Shown here one piece after another: positions 19,732 through 27,845 of a stretch of DNA of 64,000 bases (its first letter is position 1; each line of letters starts with the position of its first letter). Where the stretch lies: NCBI RefSeq assembly GCF_900177295.1, contig NZ_FWZX01000029.1, positions 1 through 64,000 on the forward strand, in the 5' to 3' direction. The stretch comes from Tistlia consotensis USBA 355 (lineage in GTDB: Bacteria > Pseudomonadota > Alphaproteobacteria > Kiloniellales > DSM-21159). The translations under genes and the position numbers were made by a program. The notes under the pieces are model-generated. The model was not told the origin of the DNA, did no database searches, and saw only the letters and a program-made list of their open reading frames with translations.

Positions 19732-20787
19732 TCAAGCGGCCCGCTTCGGCTGGCGTGGCGCCGCCGCCTCCTGGCGCTGCTCGCCCTGCCGCTCCAGCAT
19801 CCAGCCGGGGTACTCGCGCGGCAGCGCGCTGACCGTGTCGAGCGTGGCCAGCTCCTCGGCGGTCAGCTCGACCTCGACGGCGCCCAGGTTGTCGGCCAGC
19901 TGGTCGACGTGGCGGGCGCCCAGGATCACGCTGCTCACGGCCGGCTGGTGCAGCAGCCAGGCGAGCGCCAGCTGCGGCACGGTGCAACCCTTGGTCCTGG
20001 CCATCGCGCGCAGGGTCTCGATGACGTCGTAGGCGCGGTCGCGCTCGACCGGCGGGAAGTCGAAGGTGGTGCGCCGGCTGCCCTGGGAGGCCGCCTGGTG
20101 GCGGCCGTACTTGCCCGACAGCAGGCCGCCGGCGAGCGGGCTCCAGACCAGCAGGCCGACCTGCTCAGAGGCCAGCATCGGCACGATCTCGCGCTCCAGG
20201 TCGCGGCCGGCCAGGCTGTAGTAGGCCTGCAGCGAACGGATCGGCGAGAGGTTGCGGCGCTCGGCGACGCCCAGGGCCTTGGCGACCTGCCAGGCCGCCC
20301 AGTTGGAGACGCCGAGGTAGCGGACCTGGCCGCGGCGGACCAGCAGGTCGAGCGCCTCCAGGGTCTCCTCGATCGGGGTCTGCGAATCGAAGCCGTGGAT
20401 CTGGTAGAGGTCGATATGGTCGAGCTGCAGGCGCTTCAGGCTGGCCTCGACCTGGTCGAGGATGTGGCCGCGCGAGGCGCCGGCGCCGTTCGGGCCGGGC
20501 GCCATGCGGCCGAAGACCTTGGTCGCGACGACGACCTCGTGGCGGGGGATGCCGAGGTTGCGCAAGGCCTGGCCGGTGATCTCCTCCGACAGGCCGGCCG
20601 AGTAGACGTTGGCGGTGTCGATCAGGTTGACGCCGGCGTCGAGGGCCGTGCGCAGCAGGGCGTCGGCCTCCTGCTGCTGGACGGTGCCGACCTGACGCCA
20701 GATGCCCTCGCCGCCGCCGAAGGTCATGGTGCCGAGGCAGAGCTCGGAAACATAGAGGCCGGTCCGGCCGAGCTTGTTGTATCGCAA
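19732..20787 (-). CDS. Aldo/keto reductase
   Basis: 351 residues from a TTG start at 20785-20787 (MRYNKLGRTGLYVSELCLGTMTFGGG); GAGGG lies 7 bases upstream and no ATG is available nearby. The catalytic tetrad is visible: Asp and Tyr in NLIDTANVYSAG, Lys in VVVATKVFGR, His in LYQIHGFDSQTP. The C-terminus has the NADPH-binding VSSVILGARHVDQLADN. It probably reduces aldehydes or ketones. It is divergent from an AraC-family regulator, a pairing seen with YqhC-type regulators of aldehyde-reducing enzymes, so induction by reactive aldehydes is a reasonable inference. Confidence 0.9.
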   Translation of the reverse strand: MRYNKLGRTGLYVSELCLGTMTFGGGEGIWRQVGTVQQQEADALLRTALDAGVNLIDTANVYSAGLSEEITGQALRNLGIPRHEVVVATKVFGRMAPGPNGAGASRGHILDQVEASLKRLQLDHIDLYQIHGFDSQTPIEETLEALDLLVRRGQVRYLGVSNWAAWQVAKALGVAERRNLSPIRSLQAYYSLAGRDLEREIVPMLASEQVGLLVWSPLAGGLLSGKYGRHQAASQGSRRTTFDFPPVERDRAYDVIETLRAMARTKGCTVPQLALAWLLHQPAVSSVILGARHVDQLADNLGAVEVELTAEELATLDTVSALPREYPGWMLERQGEQRQEAAAPRQPKRAA

Positions 20788-20888
20788 GGCTGAGCCCTCT
20801 CGCTTGATCGGGAATCGGGCGGTCGGCCCGGACGCCCGGAGCGCTGGCCGCACCCTTTCGAGATGTCTTCTGCGGCCCCGGCGGCTTA

Positions 20889-20923
20889 GCCCGATGTCCC
20901 GTGTTTTTTGCCCGATCCTGTCA
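20889..20923 (+). promoter_or_regulatory. Phased direct repeats between the AKR and AraC genes
   Basis: GCCCGAT occurs at 20889-20895 and again at 20910-20916, exactly 21 bases apart, each followed by a similar CC-GT stretch. Direct half-sites two helical turns apart on one DNA face are typical for AraC-family dimers. The site lies in the divergent gap 20788-21000, so it may control either gene. Confidence 0.35.
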
Positions 20924-21000
20924 AAAAGCCGGCCGGACCATCCTCCAGGCGCGCTCGGATGCCTATTCTTGCTGCTATGACCGAAATGCCGGGAGAGCCG

Positions 21001-21924
21001 ATGGAGCCTCTGGACGAACTGCGCGACCTGATCCGGCGCCACTGCGGCGGCGGCCTCTGCCACAGCCCGCTGTCCGGCCTGACCCTGATGCGCTCGGACG
21101 CCACCACGGCGCCGATGCACGGCTTCTACCAGCCACGCTTCTGCGTCGTCGCCCAGGGCTGCAAGCGCGTACTGCTCGGCGAGCGGCTGTTCGACTACCG
21201 CGCCGGCGACTACTTCCTGGTCTCCGTCGACCTGCCGGTCAGCGGCGAGATTGTCGAGGCCAGTCCCGAGCGGCCCTATCTCGCCTGCTCCCTGGACCTT
21301 GAGCCGGCGACGCTGGCCGCCCTGCTGCTGGAGCTGCCCGAAGCCGCCCCCGACCTCCCGGCCGTCGACGGCGCGACCGCCGGCATGGCGATGCACGGCC
21401 TGACGCCCGAGCTGCTCGACCCGCTGCTGCGCCTGCTGCGCCTGCTCGACCGGCCCCAGGAGATTCCGGTGCTGGCGCCGCTGGCCCGCCAGGAGATCCT
21501 GTTCCGCCTGCTGCTCGGCCGCCAGGGCGCGATGCTGCGCCAGATCGCCCTGGCCGGCAGCCGGATCTCCCAGGTCGGCCGCGCCATCGACTGGATCCAG
21601 CGCCACTACGCCGAGACGCTGCGCATCGAGGCGCTGGCCGAGGTCGCGGGCATGAGCGCCTCGTCCCTGCACCGCCACTTCAAGGCCGTGACCGCGCTCA
21701 GCCCGCTGCAGTTCCAGAAGCGCATCCGCCTGCAGGAGGCGCGGCGCCAGCTGCTCGCCCGCCAGGCCTCGGCCGGCAGCATCGCCTTCGCGGTCGGCTA
21801 CGAGAGCCAGTCGCAGTTCAGCCGCGAGTACAGCCGGCTGTTCGGCGCCCCGCCGCGGCGCGACGCGGCACGGCTGCGCCAGGCCTCGGTCGAGGAGCGG
21901 GAGGAGGTCGCGCAGCCGCTCTGA
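21001..21924 (+). CDS. AraC-family transcriptional regulator
   Basis: 307 residues from ATG 21001, which has GGGAG 6 bases upstream; earlier in-frame ATGs (20908, 20959, 20977) lack ribosome sites. The N-terminal AraC_N ligand domain (about 20-175, FYQPRFCVVAQGCKRVLLGERLFDYRAGDYFLVSVDLPV) is followed by two C-terminal helix-turn-helix motifs (about 215-290: LRIEALAEVAGMSASSLHRHFKAVTALSPLQFQKRIRLQEARRQLL and SIAFAVGYESQSQFSREYSRLFGAPPRRD). It belongs to the group that often controls an adjacent oxidoreductase, here the divergent aldo/keto reductase. Confidence 0.9.
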   Translation: MEPLDELRDLIRRHCGGGLCHSPLSGLTLMRSDATTAPMHGFYQPRFCVVAQGCKRVLLGERLFDYRAGDYFLVSVDLPVSGEIVEASPERPYLACSLDLEPATLAALLLELPEAAPDLPAVDGATAGMAMHGLTPELLDPLLRLLRLLDRPQEIPVLAPLARQEILFRLLLGRQGAMLRQIALAGSRISQVGRAIDWIQRHYAETLRIEALAEVAGMSASSLHRHFKAVTALSPLQFQKRIRLQEARRQLLARQASAGSIAFAVGYESQSQFSREYSRLFGAPPRRDAARLRQASVEEREEVAQPL

Positions 21925-22032
21925 GCGGCGGAGAGCTTGCCCGCGGCGCCGAAATCCGGCAGGTCTGGCAACCGGGGCGCGACGGGGCGCCGCACCCCCG
22001 CTTCCGGTCCCTCGCCCGCTGCAGGAGCTCTC

Positions 22033-22824
22033 GTGTTCGGCCCCTTCGCGACTCCCTCCGAAGTCCGCCGCCTGCGCGGCGAGCTCAAGGCGGCCAGGAG
22101 CCTAGCGACCCGGCTGCTGCAGAGCAAGCTGGCCGAGGCCCTGGCCGCGCAGATGCTGAGGCGCCATACCCGTGACTTCGAGGCGCTGCAGGAGTTCGTC
22201 GAGAAGGGCGTGCTGTCGCGCGCCGCGATCGTCCACAAGACCGAGGACTCGCTCGCCTTCTATCGCCGGCTGATCCGCGGCTACGACCTCGCGCCGGAGC
22301 GCATCCTGGAGATCGGCGTCAAGGGCGGCGGCAGCCTGCTGCTCTGGCGCGCGCTCTTCCCCCAGGCCCGGGTCGTCGGGCTCGACATCAAGCCCACCCT
22401 CAAGGACCTGCCCGAGGGGATCGCCGTGGTCCGGGGCGACCAGTCGGACCCCAAGGCGCTGAAGCGCCTCGCCCGCAACCACGGTCCCTTCGACCTGGTC
22501 ATCGACGACGGCAGCCACGTCAGCGAGCACCAGCGCATCAGCTTCGTGACCCTGTCCCGCTACCTGAGGCCCGGCGCCCTCTACGTCATCGAGGACCTGC
22601 ACACCGTTGCCAAGCCGGCCGGCGGAGAGGTCGACTACGGCGCGGACGTCTGGGGCGACTTCGTGCGCGCCGTCTTCTGGCGCTTCCAGAAGCGGCCGGT
22701 CGAGGAGCTGCCGCTCCACGAGTCCCTGCGCCCCCTGCTCCGCCACGTCACCGACATGACCATGGGCCGCCGCCAGCTCGCCCTGCGCATCGGCGAGCCG
22801 CCCGAGCCCGTCGACGAGGGCTGA
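22033..22824 (+). CDS. SAM-dependent methyltransferase of the CmcI/MycE-like type
   Basis: 263 residues from GTG 22033 with AGGAG 6 bases upstream; the frame is open further up but has no better start. ILEIGVKGGGSLLLWRALFPQARVVGLDIKP is the SAM motif, and FDLVIDDGSHVSEHQ carries the metal-ligand pattern (DDGSH) of cephalosporin-hydroxylase and macrolide-sugar O-methyltransferases. In bacteria such proteins often act on glycans or lipid-linked sugars. It is followed 225 bases later by an FkbM-type methyltransferase on the same strand. No glycosyltransferases are nearby, so the substrate is unknown. Confidence 0.8.
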   Translation: MFGPFATPSEVRRLRGELKAARSLATRLLQSKLAEALAAQMLRRHTRDFEALQEFVEKGVLSRAAIVHKTEDSLAFYRRLIRGYDLAPERILEIGVKGGGSLLLWRALFPQARVVGLDIKPTLKDLPEGIAVVRGDQSDPKALKRLARNHGPFDLVIDDGSHVSEHQRISFVTLSRYLRPGALYVIEDLHTVAKPAGGEVDYGADVWGDFVRAVFWRFQKRPVEELPLHESLRPLLRHVTDMTMGRRQLALRIGEPPEPVDEG

Positions 22825-22848
22825 GGCCGCGCCCTCGTGGCGACGCGC

Positions 22849-22889
22849 CCGGACCGCCTTCCCTCCGTTCCCGGGCCACGGCGGTCCGG
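22849..22889 (+). terminator. Hairpin after the CmcI-like methyltransferase
   Basis: CCGGACCGCC (22849-22858) pairs perfectly with GGCGGTCCGG (22880-22889) across a 21-base loop, about 25 bases past the stop. There is no T-run, so it may only stabilise the transcript end. Confidence 0.25.
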
Positions 22890-23049
22890 TCGAGCGGCTC
22901 GGCCCCGCCCCGCTATGTCGAAGGTCCGCGACCGCGAGACCCCGCATGGCTGGACAGCCGGACCATTCCCGCTCCATCGGGATTGAAGGCCTCGACCCGC
23001 CAGGGCATCATCGCGTCTTCGGAACGGGCAAGGCCGATCGAAGCCGCGC

Positions 23050-23820
23050 ATGCCGACATCCTTGGGAAGGCTTCTCGGCACCGTCGCATGGCGCGAGCTG
23101 GTCGCCCACGCCCGCGCCGCGATCACGCACCCGCACCTGCTGGCCGCCCTGATCCGCCGGAGCCCCGCTCCGCTCGTCGAGCGCTACTACGCCTGGAAGG
23201 ACTCCGGGAGAATACTCAGGGCCAGGGCGCCGGCCGGGAAGGTCCTGTTCGTCGACGGCGGCGGCCATCTCGGCGGCGGCTTCAGGTTCTTCTCGTCCTA
23301 CTTTCCGCCGGGACGGGTCGAATATGACGTCTTCGAGCCCAACCCGAACTGCATCGAGCCCCTGAGGAGGAAGCTCGCCGGCTTCGACCGCGCGATCGTC
23401 AGGCTCCATCCCGCCGCGCTCTCGACCCGCAGCGGCTCCCTCCGCCTCTTCGGGATCACCGAGCGCGAAGGCGGCCCGCTTTCCACGGGCGCCTCCGTCA
23501 ACCGGCACCAGCACTCGGTCTTCTACGACGCCGATGCCGGCGAGGCGCTCGAGGTCCCGGCGATCGACTTCTGCGACTACATCAGATCGAGCGGCGAACG
23601 CTACGACACCATCGTCGTGAAGCTCGACGTCGAGGGCGCCGAGAACGACCTCCTCGAAGGGCTCATCGAGCGCGACCTTCTCCGCTACATCGACACCCTC
23701 TATGTCGAGTTCCACTCGTTCTTCCTGAAGAACCCGAGGCGCCGCGCGGAACGGCTGCGCGAGACGCGGCTCATCAGGCACCTGAAGGACAGCGGGACCC
23801 ACTTCAGGGTCTGGCACTAG
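23050..23820 (+). CDS. FkbM-family methyltransferase
   Basis: 256 residues. FVDGGGHLGGGFRFFSSYF (SAM loop), YDVFEPNPNCIEPLRRKLAGF and TIVVKLDVEGAENDLLEGL are the three FkbM signatures. FkbM proteins O-methylate polyketides or sugars, and in alphaproteobacteria are frequent near cell-surface polysaccharide genes. The ATG at 23050 is the first that leaves a normal N-terminus. It converges on cueR, with 23 bases between stops. It is possibly cotranscribed with the upstream CmcI-like gene, but the 225-base gap makes this uncertain. Confidence 0.85.
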   Translation: MPTSLGRLLGTVAWRELVAHARAAITHPHLLAALIRRSPAPLVERYYAWKDSGRILRARAPAGKVLFVDGGGHLGGGFRFFSSYFPPGRVEYDVFEPNPNCIEPLRRKLAGFDRAIVRLHPAALSTRSGSLRLFGITEREGGPLSTGASVNRHQHSVFYDADAGEALEVPAIDFCDYIRSSGERYDTIVVKLDVEGAENDLLEGLIERDLLRYIDTLYVEFHSFFLKNPRRRAERLRETRLIRHLKDSGTHFRVWH

Positions 23821-23843
23821 GATCTGCGCCGGCTGCCCCGCCG

Positions 23844-24251
23844 CTATCCGGCGGCGCCGGTTCCCTGCCCCGCCAGGTCCTCGAGGATCGGGCAGTCGGG
23901 GCGGTGGTCGCCGTGGCAGCGCTCGATCAGGTGCTCCAGGGTGTCGCGCATGCCCTGCAGCTCGGCGATCTTGCGGTCGATCGCGGCGACCTGGCCGCGG
24001 GCCATGGCCTTGACGTCGGCGCTGGCCCGGCCGCGGTCGCGCCAGAGCGCGAGCAGCGCCGAGACCTGCTCGATCGAGAAGCCCAGGCTGCGTGCGCGCT
24101 GCACGAAGCGCAGGGTCTCGACCTCGCGGGCGTCGTAGACCCGGTAGCCGCCCTCGCTGCGCTCGGCCGGGGCGATCAGGCCGATCGATTCGTAGTAGCG
24201 GATCGTCTTGGCCGGCACGCCCGAGCGCTCGGCCGCCTCTCCGATGTTCAT
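23844..24251 (-). CDS. cueR: Copper-responsive MerR-family activator CueR
   Basis: 135 residues. The MerR helix-turn-helix MNIGEAAERSGVPAKTIRYYESIGLIAPAERSEGGYRVYD is typical of CueR. The C-terminal metal loop contains two Cys residues about eight apart (RCHGDHRPDCPI), the Cu(I)-binding pair of CueR. Its ATG overlaps the copA stop by 4 bases, so it is translated from the copA transcript and feeds back on the copA promoter at 27033-27063. Order copA-cueR in one operon, rather than divergent, is common in alphaproteobacteria. Confidence 0.93.
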   Translation of the reverse strand: MNIGEAAERSGVPAKTIRYYESIGLIAPAERSEGGYRVYDAREVETLRFVQRARSLGFSIEQVSALLALWRDRGRASADVKAMARGQVAAIDRKIAELQGMRDTLEHLIERCHGDHRPDCPILEDLAGQGTGAAG

Positions 24252-27025
24252 CTCGCTCTCCGCACCCTGCTCCGGTGGCGGTTGAGCAGCAGGGCGTTGC
24301 CGACCACCGAGACCGAGGACAGCGCCATCGCGGCCCCCGCAACCACCGGGCTCAGGAGCCCGAAGGCGGCGAAGGGGATGGCCACGGCATTGTAGACGAA
24401 GGCCCAGAACAGGTTCTCGGCGATCTTGCGATGGATCGCCTTGGCCAGATCGACGGCCTCGGCGACCAGCAGCGGCTCGGCGCGCATCAGCGCCACCGGC
24501 GCGGTCTCGAGGGCGACGTCGCTGCCCTCGCCCATGGCGATGCCGAGCTCGGCGCGGGCCAGGGCCGGCGCGTCGTTGACGCCGTCGCCGACCATGGCGA
24601 CCCGCCGCCCCTCGCCCTGCAGCCGTGCGATCTCCGCCGCCTTGTCCTCGGGCAGCACCTCGGCGACGACCCGCGGGATGCCGGCCGCCGTCGCCACGGC
24701 GTCGGCGGCGCGCCGGTTGTCGCCGGTCAGCAGCACGACCTCCAGGCCGCGGGTCTGCAGCGCCGTCACCGCCTCGGCGGCGCCGGGCCGGAGCTCGTCG
24801 CCGAGCGCCAGCAGGCCGGCGGGCACGCCGTCGAGCGCGACCCAGACGACCGTCAGGCCGCGTCGCTCCAGCCGGCCGGCCGCCTCCTCCAGGGCCGCGG
24901 TCGGGACCGCGCGCTCGGCCATCAGCCGGCGGTTGCCGGCGGCGAGCCGCCGGCCCTCGACCTCGGCCTCGATGCCGCGGCCGGCGAGCGCCTTGAAGCC
25001 GCTGGGCGCCGACAGGCCGAGGCCGGCCTCGCTGGCCGCGGCCAGGATCGCGCCGGCCAGCGGATGCTCGCTGCCCTGCTGGGCCGAGGCGACGAGGCGC
25101 AGCAGGGCCTCCGCCCCGCCCTCGGCGGCCGCGACGGTCTCGACCAGGCTCGGCCGCCCCAGGGTCAGGGTGCCGGTCTTGTCGAAGACCACGGTGTCGA
25201 GCCGGCGCGCCGCCTCCAGGGCCGCGCTGTCCTTGATCAGCACGCCGTTGCGCGCGGCGACGCCCATGCCGACCATGATCGCCGCCGGGGTCGCGAGGCC
25301 GAGCGCGCAGGGACAGGCGATGACCAGCACCGCGACGGCGTGCAGGATCGCGGTCGAGAGCGCCGCACCGGCGACGAGCCAGCCGGCGAGCGTGACCAGG
25401 GCGATCGCGACGACGACCGGCACGAAGACCGCGCTGATCCGGTCGACCAGCTTCTGCACCGGCGGCTTCGAAGCCTGGGCGCCCTCGACCAGCCGGACGA
25501 TGCGCGCCAGGCGCGTCGCCTCGCCGGTCGCCGTGACCTCGGCGATCAGCAGGCCGCTGCCGTTGATCGAGCCAGTGACCAGGGCGTCGCCCGGCGCCTT
25601 GTCGACCGGCAGGCTCTCGCCGGTCAGCAGCGCCTCGTCGGCCTGGCTCTCGCCGTCGCGCACCTCGGCGTCGGCCGGCACCCGCTCGCCCGGCCGGACC
25701 GCGATGCGGTCGCCGAGCTTGAGCTCCGTGGCCGGCAGGTCGGTCCAGGCGCCGTTGCGCTCGACATGGGCGATCTCGGGCTTCAGCGCCAGCAGCGCCC
25801 GGACGGCTGCCGAGGTCCGGTGGCGCGCCCGCTCCTCGAGAACCCGGCCGAGCAGCACCAGGGTCACGACCGCGGCGGCCGCCTCGTAGTAGAGGTGGGG
25901 CCCGTGCCAGGACAGCATCGCGGCCCCCGCCGTCAGGGTCAGCACCAGGCTGAGGCCGAAGGCGGCGCTCGTGCCGAGCGCGACCAGCAGGTCCATGTTG
26001 CCGCGGCCGCGCTTCAGCGCCGGCCAGGCGGCCCGGTAGAAGCGGGCGCCGGCCCAGAACTGCACCGGCGCGGCCAGGGCGAGCTGCAGCAGCGGCGGCA
26101 GGCTGGCGTCGATGCCGAGGAGCGACAGCACCATCTGGCCGACCAGCGGCAGGGTCAGCAGCGCCGCGATCCCGACGGTCGCGAGGTCGCGGCGCAGCCT
26201 GCGCTGCTCGGCCGCGGACTCGGCCGCGGCCGAGCGGGGCCTGCCGCTCAGGGATTCGGCCTTGTAGCCGGCCTCGGCCACGGCCCGCTCCAGCAGGGCC
26301 GGCGCGACCGCGCGCTCCAGCCCGACGCGGGCCCGCCGATTGGCCAGGTTGACGCTGGCGCTGGCGACGCCCGGCACGCCGAGCAGCGCCTTCTCGACGC
26401 TGGCGACGCAGCTGGCGCAGGTCATGCCCTCGATCGCGAGATCGAGGCTGCTGCTCGCCGCCCGGCCGGTGGTGTCGGCCGGCGCCTCGTCCACCGCGGC
26501 CGGACGGCAGGGCGCGGCGGAGGGCTCGCTCCAGGGCGCCGCCGGATAGCCGGCGGCCTGAAGCGCGGCGACGAGGCGCTCGCGCGCGGCCGGCGGATCG
26601 GCCAGGGCGACCTCGGCACGGCCGGCGGCGTGGTCGACCTCGGCCGAGGCGACCCCCTCGACCGCCTCGAGCGTCCGCCGCACCTTGGCGGCGCAGTTGC
26701 CGCAGCGCATGCCCTCGACCCGCAGCACGGTGGTCCGGTCCGCAGGCTCCGCGGCCGGCGCCTCGCCAGGCGCCTCCAGCCCGGCCGGATAGCCCGCCTC
26801 GCGCAGGGCTGCGAGCAGGGTCCCGGGCTCGACCGCCGCGTCCGCGAGCGTCACCTCGGCGCGGCCGGCCGCATGGTCGACCTCGGCCGAGGCGACGCCC
26901 TCGACCGCCTCGAGCGCGCGCCGGACTTTGCCGGCACAGCCACCGCAATGCATGCCCTCGACCCGGAGCGCCAGGGCGCGTGGCGAGGTCGCGGCCGCGG
27001 GATCTTCGATGATGGAATCGGTCAT
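24248..27025 (-). CDS. copA: Cu(I)-exporting P1B-type ATPase with three heavy-metal-binding domains
   Basis: 925 residues from MTDSIIED; an ATG three codons earlier (27034) lies inside the -10 of the CueR promoter and cannot be used from that promoter. Three N-terminal HMA domains: GMHCGGC (about 18-80), GMRCGNC (about 99-161) and GMTCASC (about 194-257). The core follows: TGES actuator loop (LLTGESLPVDK), CPC metal site (IACPCALGLATP), phosphorylation loop FDKTGTLT, the HP motif (QGSEHPLAG) and MVGDGVNDAPAL. It pumps Cu(I) out of the cytoplasm. HMA1 and HMA2 are near-copies (see findings). The operon continues into cueR. Confidence 0.96.
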   Translation of the reverse strand: MTDSIIEDPAAATSPRALALRVEGMHCGGCAGKVRRALEAVEGVASAEVDHAAGRAEVTLADAAVEPGTLLAALREAGYPAGLEAPGEAPAAEPADRTTVLRVEGMRCGNCAAKVRRTLEAVEGVASAEVDHAAGRAEVALADPPAARERLVAALQAAGYPAAPWSEPSAAPCRPAAVDEAPADTTGRAASSSLDLAIEGMTCASCVASVEKALLGVPGVASASVNLANRRARVGLERAVAPALLERAVAEAGYKAESLSGRPRSAAAESAAEQRRLRRDLATVGIAALLTLPLVGQMVLSLLGIDASLPPLLQLALAAPVQFWAGARFYRAAWPALKRGRGNMDLLVALGTSAAFGLSLVLTLTAGAAMLSWHGPHLYYEAAAAVVTLVLLGRVLEERARHRTSAAVRALLALKPEIAHVERNGAWTDLPATELKLGDRIAVRPGERVPADAEVRDGESQADEALLTGESLPVDKAPGDALVTGSINGSGLLIAEVTATGEATRLARIVRLVEGAQASKPPVQKLVDRISAVFVPVVVAIALVTLAGWLVAGAALSTAILHAVAVLVIACPCALGLATPAAIMVGMGVAARNGVLIKDSAALEAARRLDTVVFDKTGTLTLGRPSLVETVAAAEGGAEALLRLVASAQQGSEHPLAGAILAAASEAGLGLSAPSGFKALAGRGIEAEVEGRRLAAGNRRLMAERAVPTAALEEAAGRLERRGLTVVWVALDGVPAGLLALGDELRPGAAEAVTALQTRGLEVVLLTGDNRRAADAVATAAGIPRVVAEVLPEDKAAEIARLQGEGRRVAMVGDGVNDAPALARAELGIAMGEGSDVALETAPVALMRAEPLLVAEAVDLAKAIHRKIAENLFWAFVYNAVAIPFAAFGLLSPVVAGAAMALSSVSVVGNALLLNRHRSRVRRAR

Positions 27026-27032
27026 GCCGGCC

Positions 27033-27063
27033 AAGATGGAGCTTCCAGTAGCTGGAAGGTCAA
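27033..27063 (-). promoter_or_regulatory. CueR-type copper promoter with 19-bp spacer
   Basis: On the minus strand: -35 TTGACC (27058-27063), 19-base spacer (27039-27057), -10 CATCTT (27033-27038). The dyad CTTCCAG-TAG-CTGGAAG (27042-27058) is the canonical CueR operator. The A of the copA ATG (27025) lies 8 bases after the -10, the expected transcription start, and no Shine-Dalgarno precedes it, so the mRNA is probably leaderless. Confidence 0.88.
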
Positions 27064-27139
27064 GAGACGGATAGAGCGGCCTCCGCCGTCGCGCTGAACT
27101 GGGCCTTCAGCCGGCGTCTTTCTTCCGCGGCGCCGCGCC

Positions 27140-27148
27140 TGCTATAAA
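27140..27148 (+). promoter_or_regulatory. Extended -10 promoter element of the trpG operon
   Basis: TGC-TATAAA at 27140-27148 is an extended -10 element 52 bases upstream of trpG. No convincing -35 lies at 17 bases, which is tolerated with an extended -10. I see no tandem Trp codons or attenuator in the leader. Confidence 0.4.
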
Positions 27149-27199
27149 CCTCCGTCGGCCCGCTTGGCCCTCCTCTCCGCTCCGTCCGGTAAGGCGCTG

Positions 27200-27832
27200 A
27201 TGTTCCTGCTGATCGATAACTACGACAGCTTCACCTACAACCTCTTCCACTTCCTGGGAGAGCTGGGGGCGGAGCTCGAGGTCCGGCGCAACGACGCGCT
27301 GACCGCCGACGAGGCGCTGGCGCTCAAGCCCCAGGGCATCATCCTCTCGCCCGGGCCCTGCGACCCGCCCAAAGCGGGCATCTGCCTCGAGCTGATCGCC
27401 AAGGCCGCCGGCAAGCTGCCGCTGCTCGGGGTCTGCCTCGGCCACCAGGCGATCGGCGAGGCTTTCGGCGGCAGGGTCGTGCGCGGCCCGGCGCCGATGC
27501 ACGGCAAGGTGACGCAGGTCGTCCACCAGGGCCGCGGCGTCTTCGCCGGCCTGCCCTCGCCCTTCGCCGCGACCCGCTACCATTCGCTGGTCGTCGCCCG
27601 CGAGGGCCTGCCCGACTGCCTGGAGATCACCGCCGAGGCCGAATCGGAAGGCGGGGGAGACGGCGTGATCATGGGCCTGCAGCACCGCGAGCTGCCGATC
27701 CACGGCGTGCAGTTCCACCCGGAATCGATCGCCTCGGAGCATGGCCACCGCCTGCTCGGCAATTTCCTGCGTCTCGCCGGCATGAACGACATCCGGCCGC
27801 TGCCGGCCGCCGCCGCGGCGACGGCCGCCTGA
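27200..27832 (+). CDS. trpG: Anthranilate synthase component II (glutamine amidotransferase)
   Basis: Supplies ammonia from glutamine to TrpE. 210 residues from [23 protein letters not shown]; the 12-residue upstream extension was dropped because AAGG precedes the ATG at 27200. The catalytic triad is present: Cys in [16 protein letters not shown], His and Glu in [16 protein letters not shown]. The oxyanion motif is [13 protein letters not shown]. It may also serve folate synthesis as PabA. First gene of the trpG-trpD-trpC-moaC-moeA run, with short gaps or overlaps throughout. Confidence 0.96.
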   Translation: MFLLIDNYDSFTYNLFHFLGELGAELEVRRNDALTADEALALKPQGIILSPGPCDPPKAGICLELIAKAAGKLPLLGVCLGHQAIGEAFGGRVVRGPAPMHGKVTQVVHQGRGVFAGLPSPFAATRYHSLVVAREGLPDCLEITAEAESEGGGDGVIMGLQHRELPIHGVQFHPESIASEHGHRLLGNFLRLAGMNDIRPLPAAAAATAA

Positions 27833-27845
27833 CCGGGAGCGGCCG

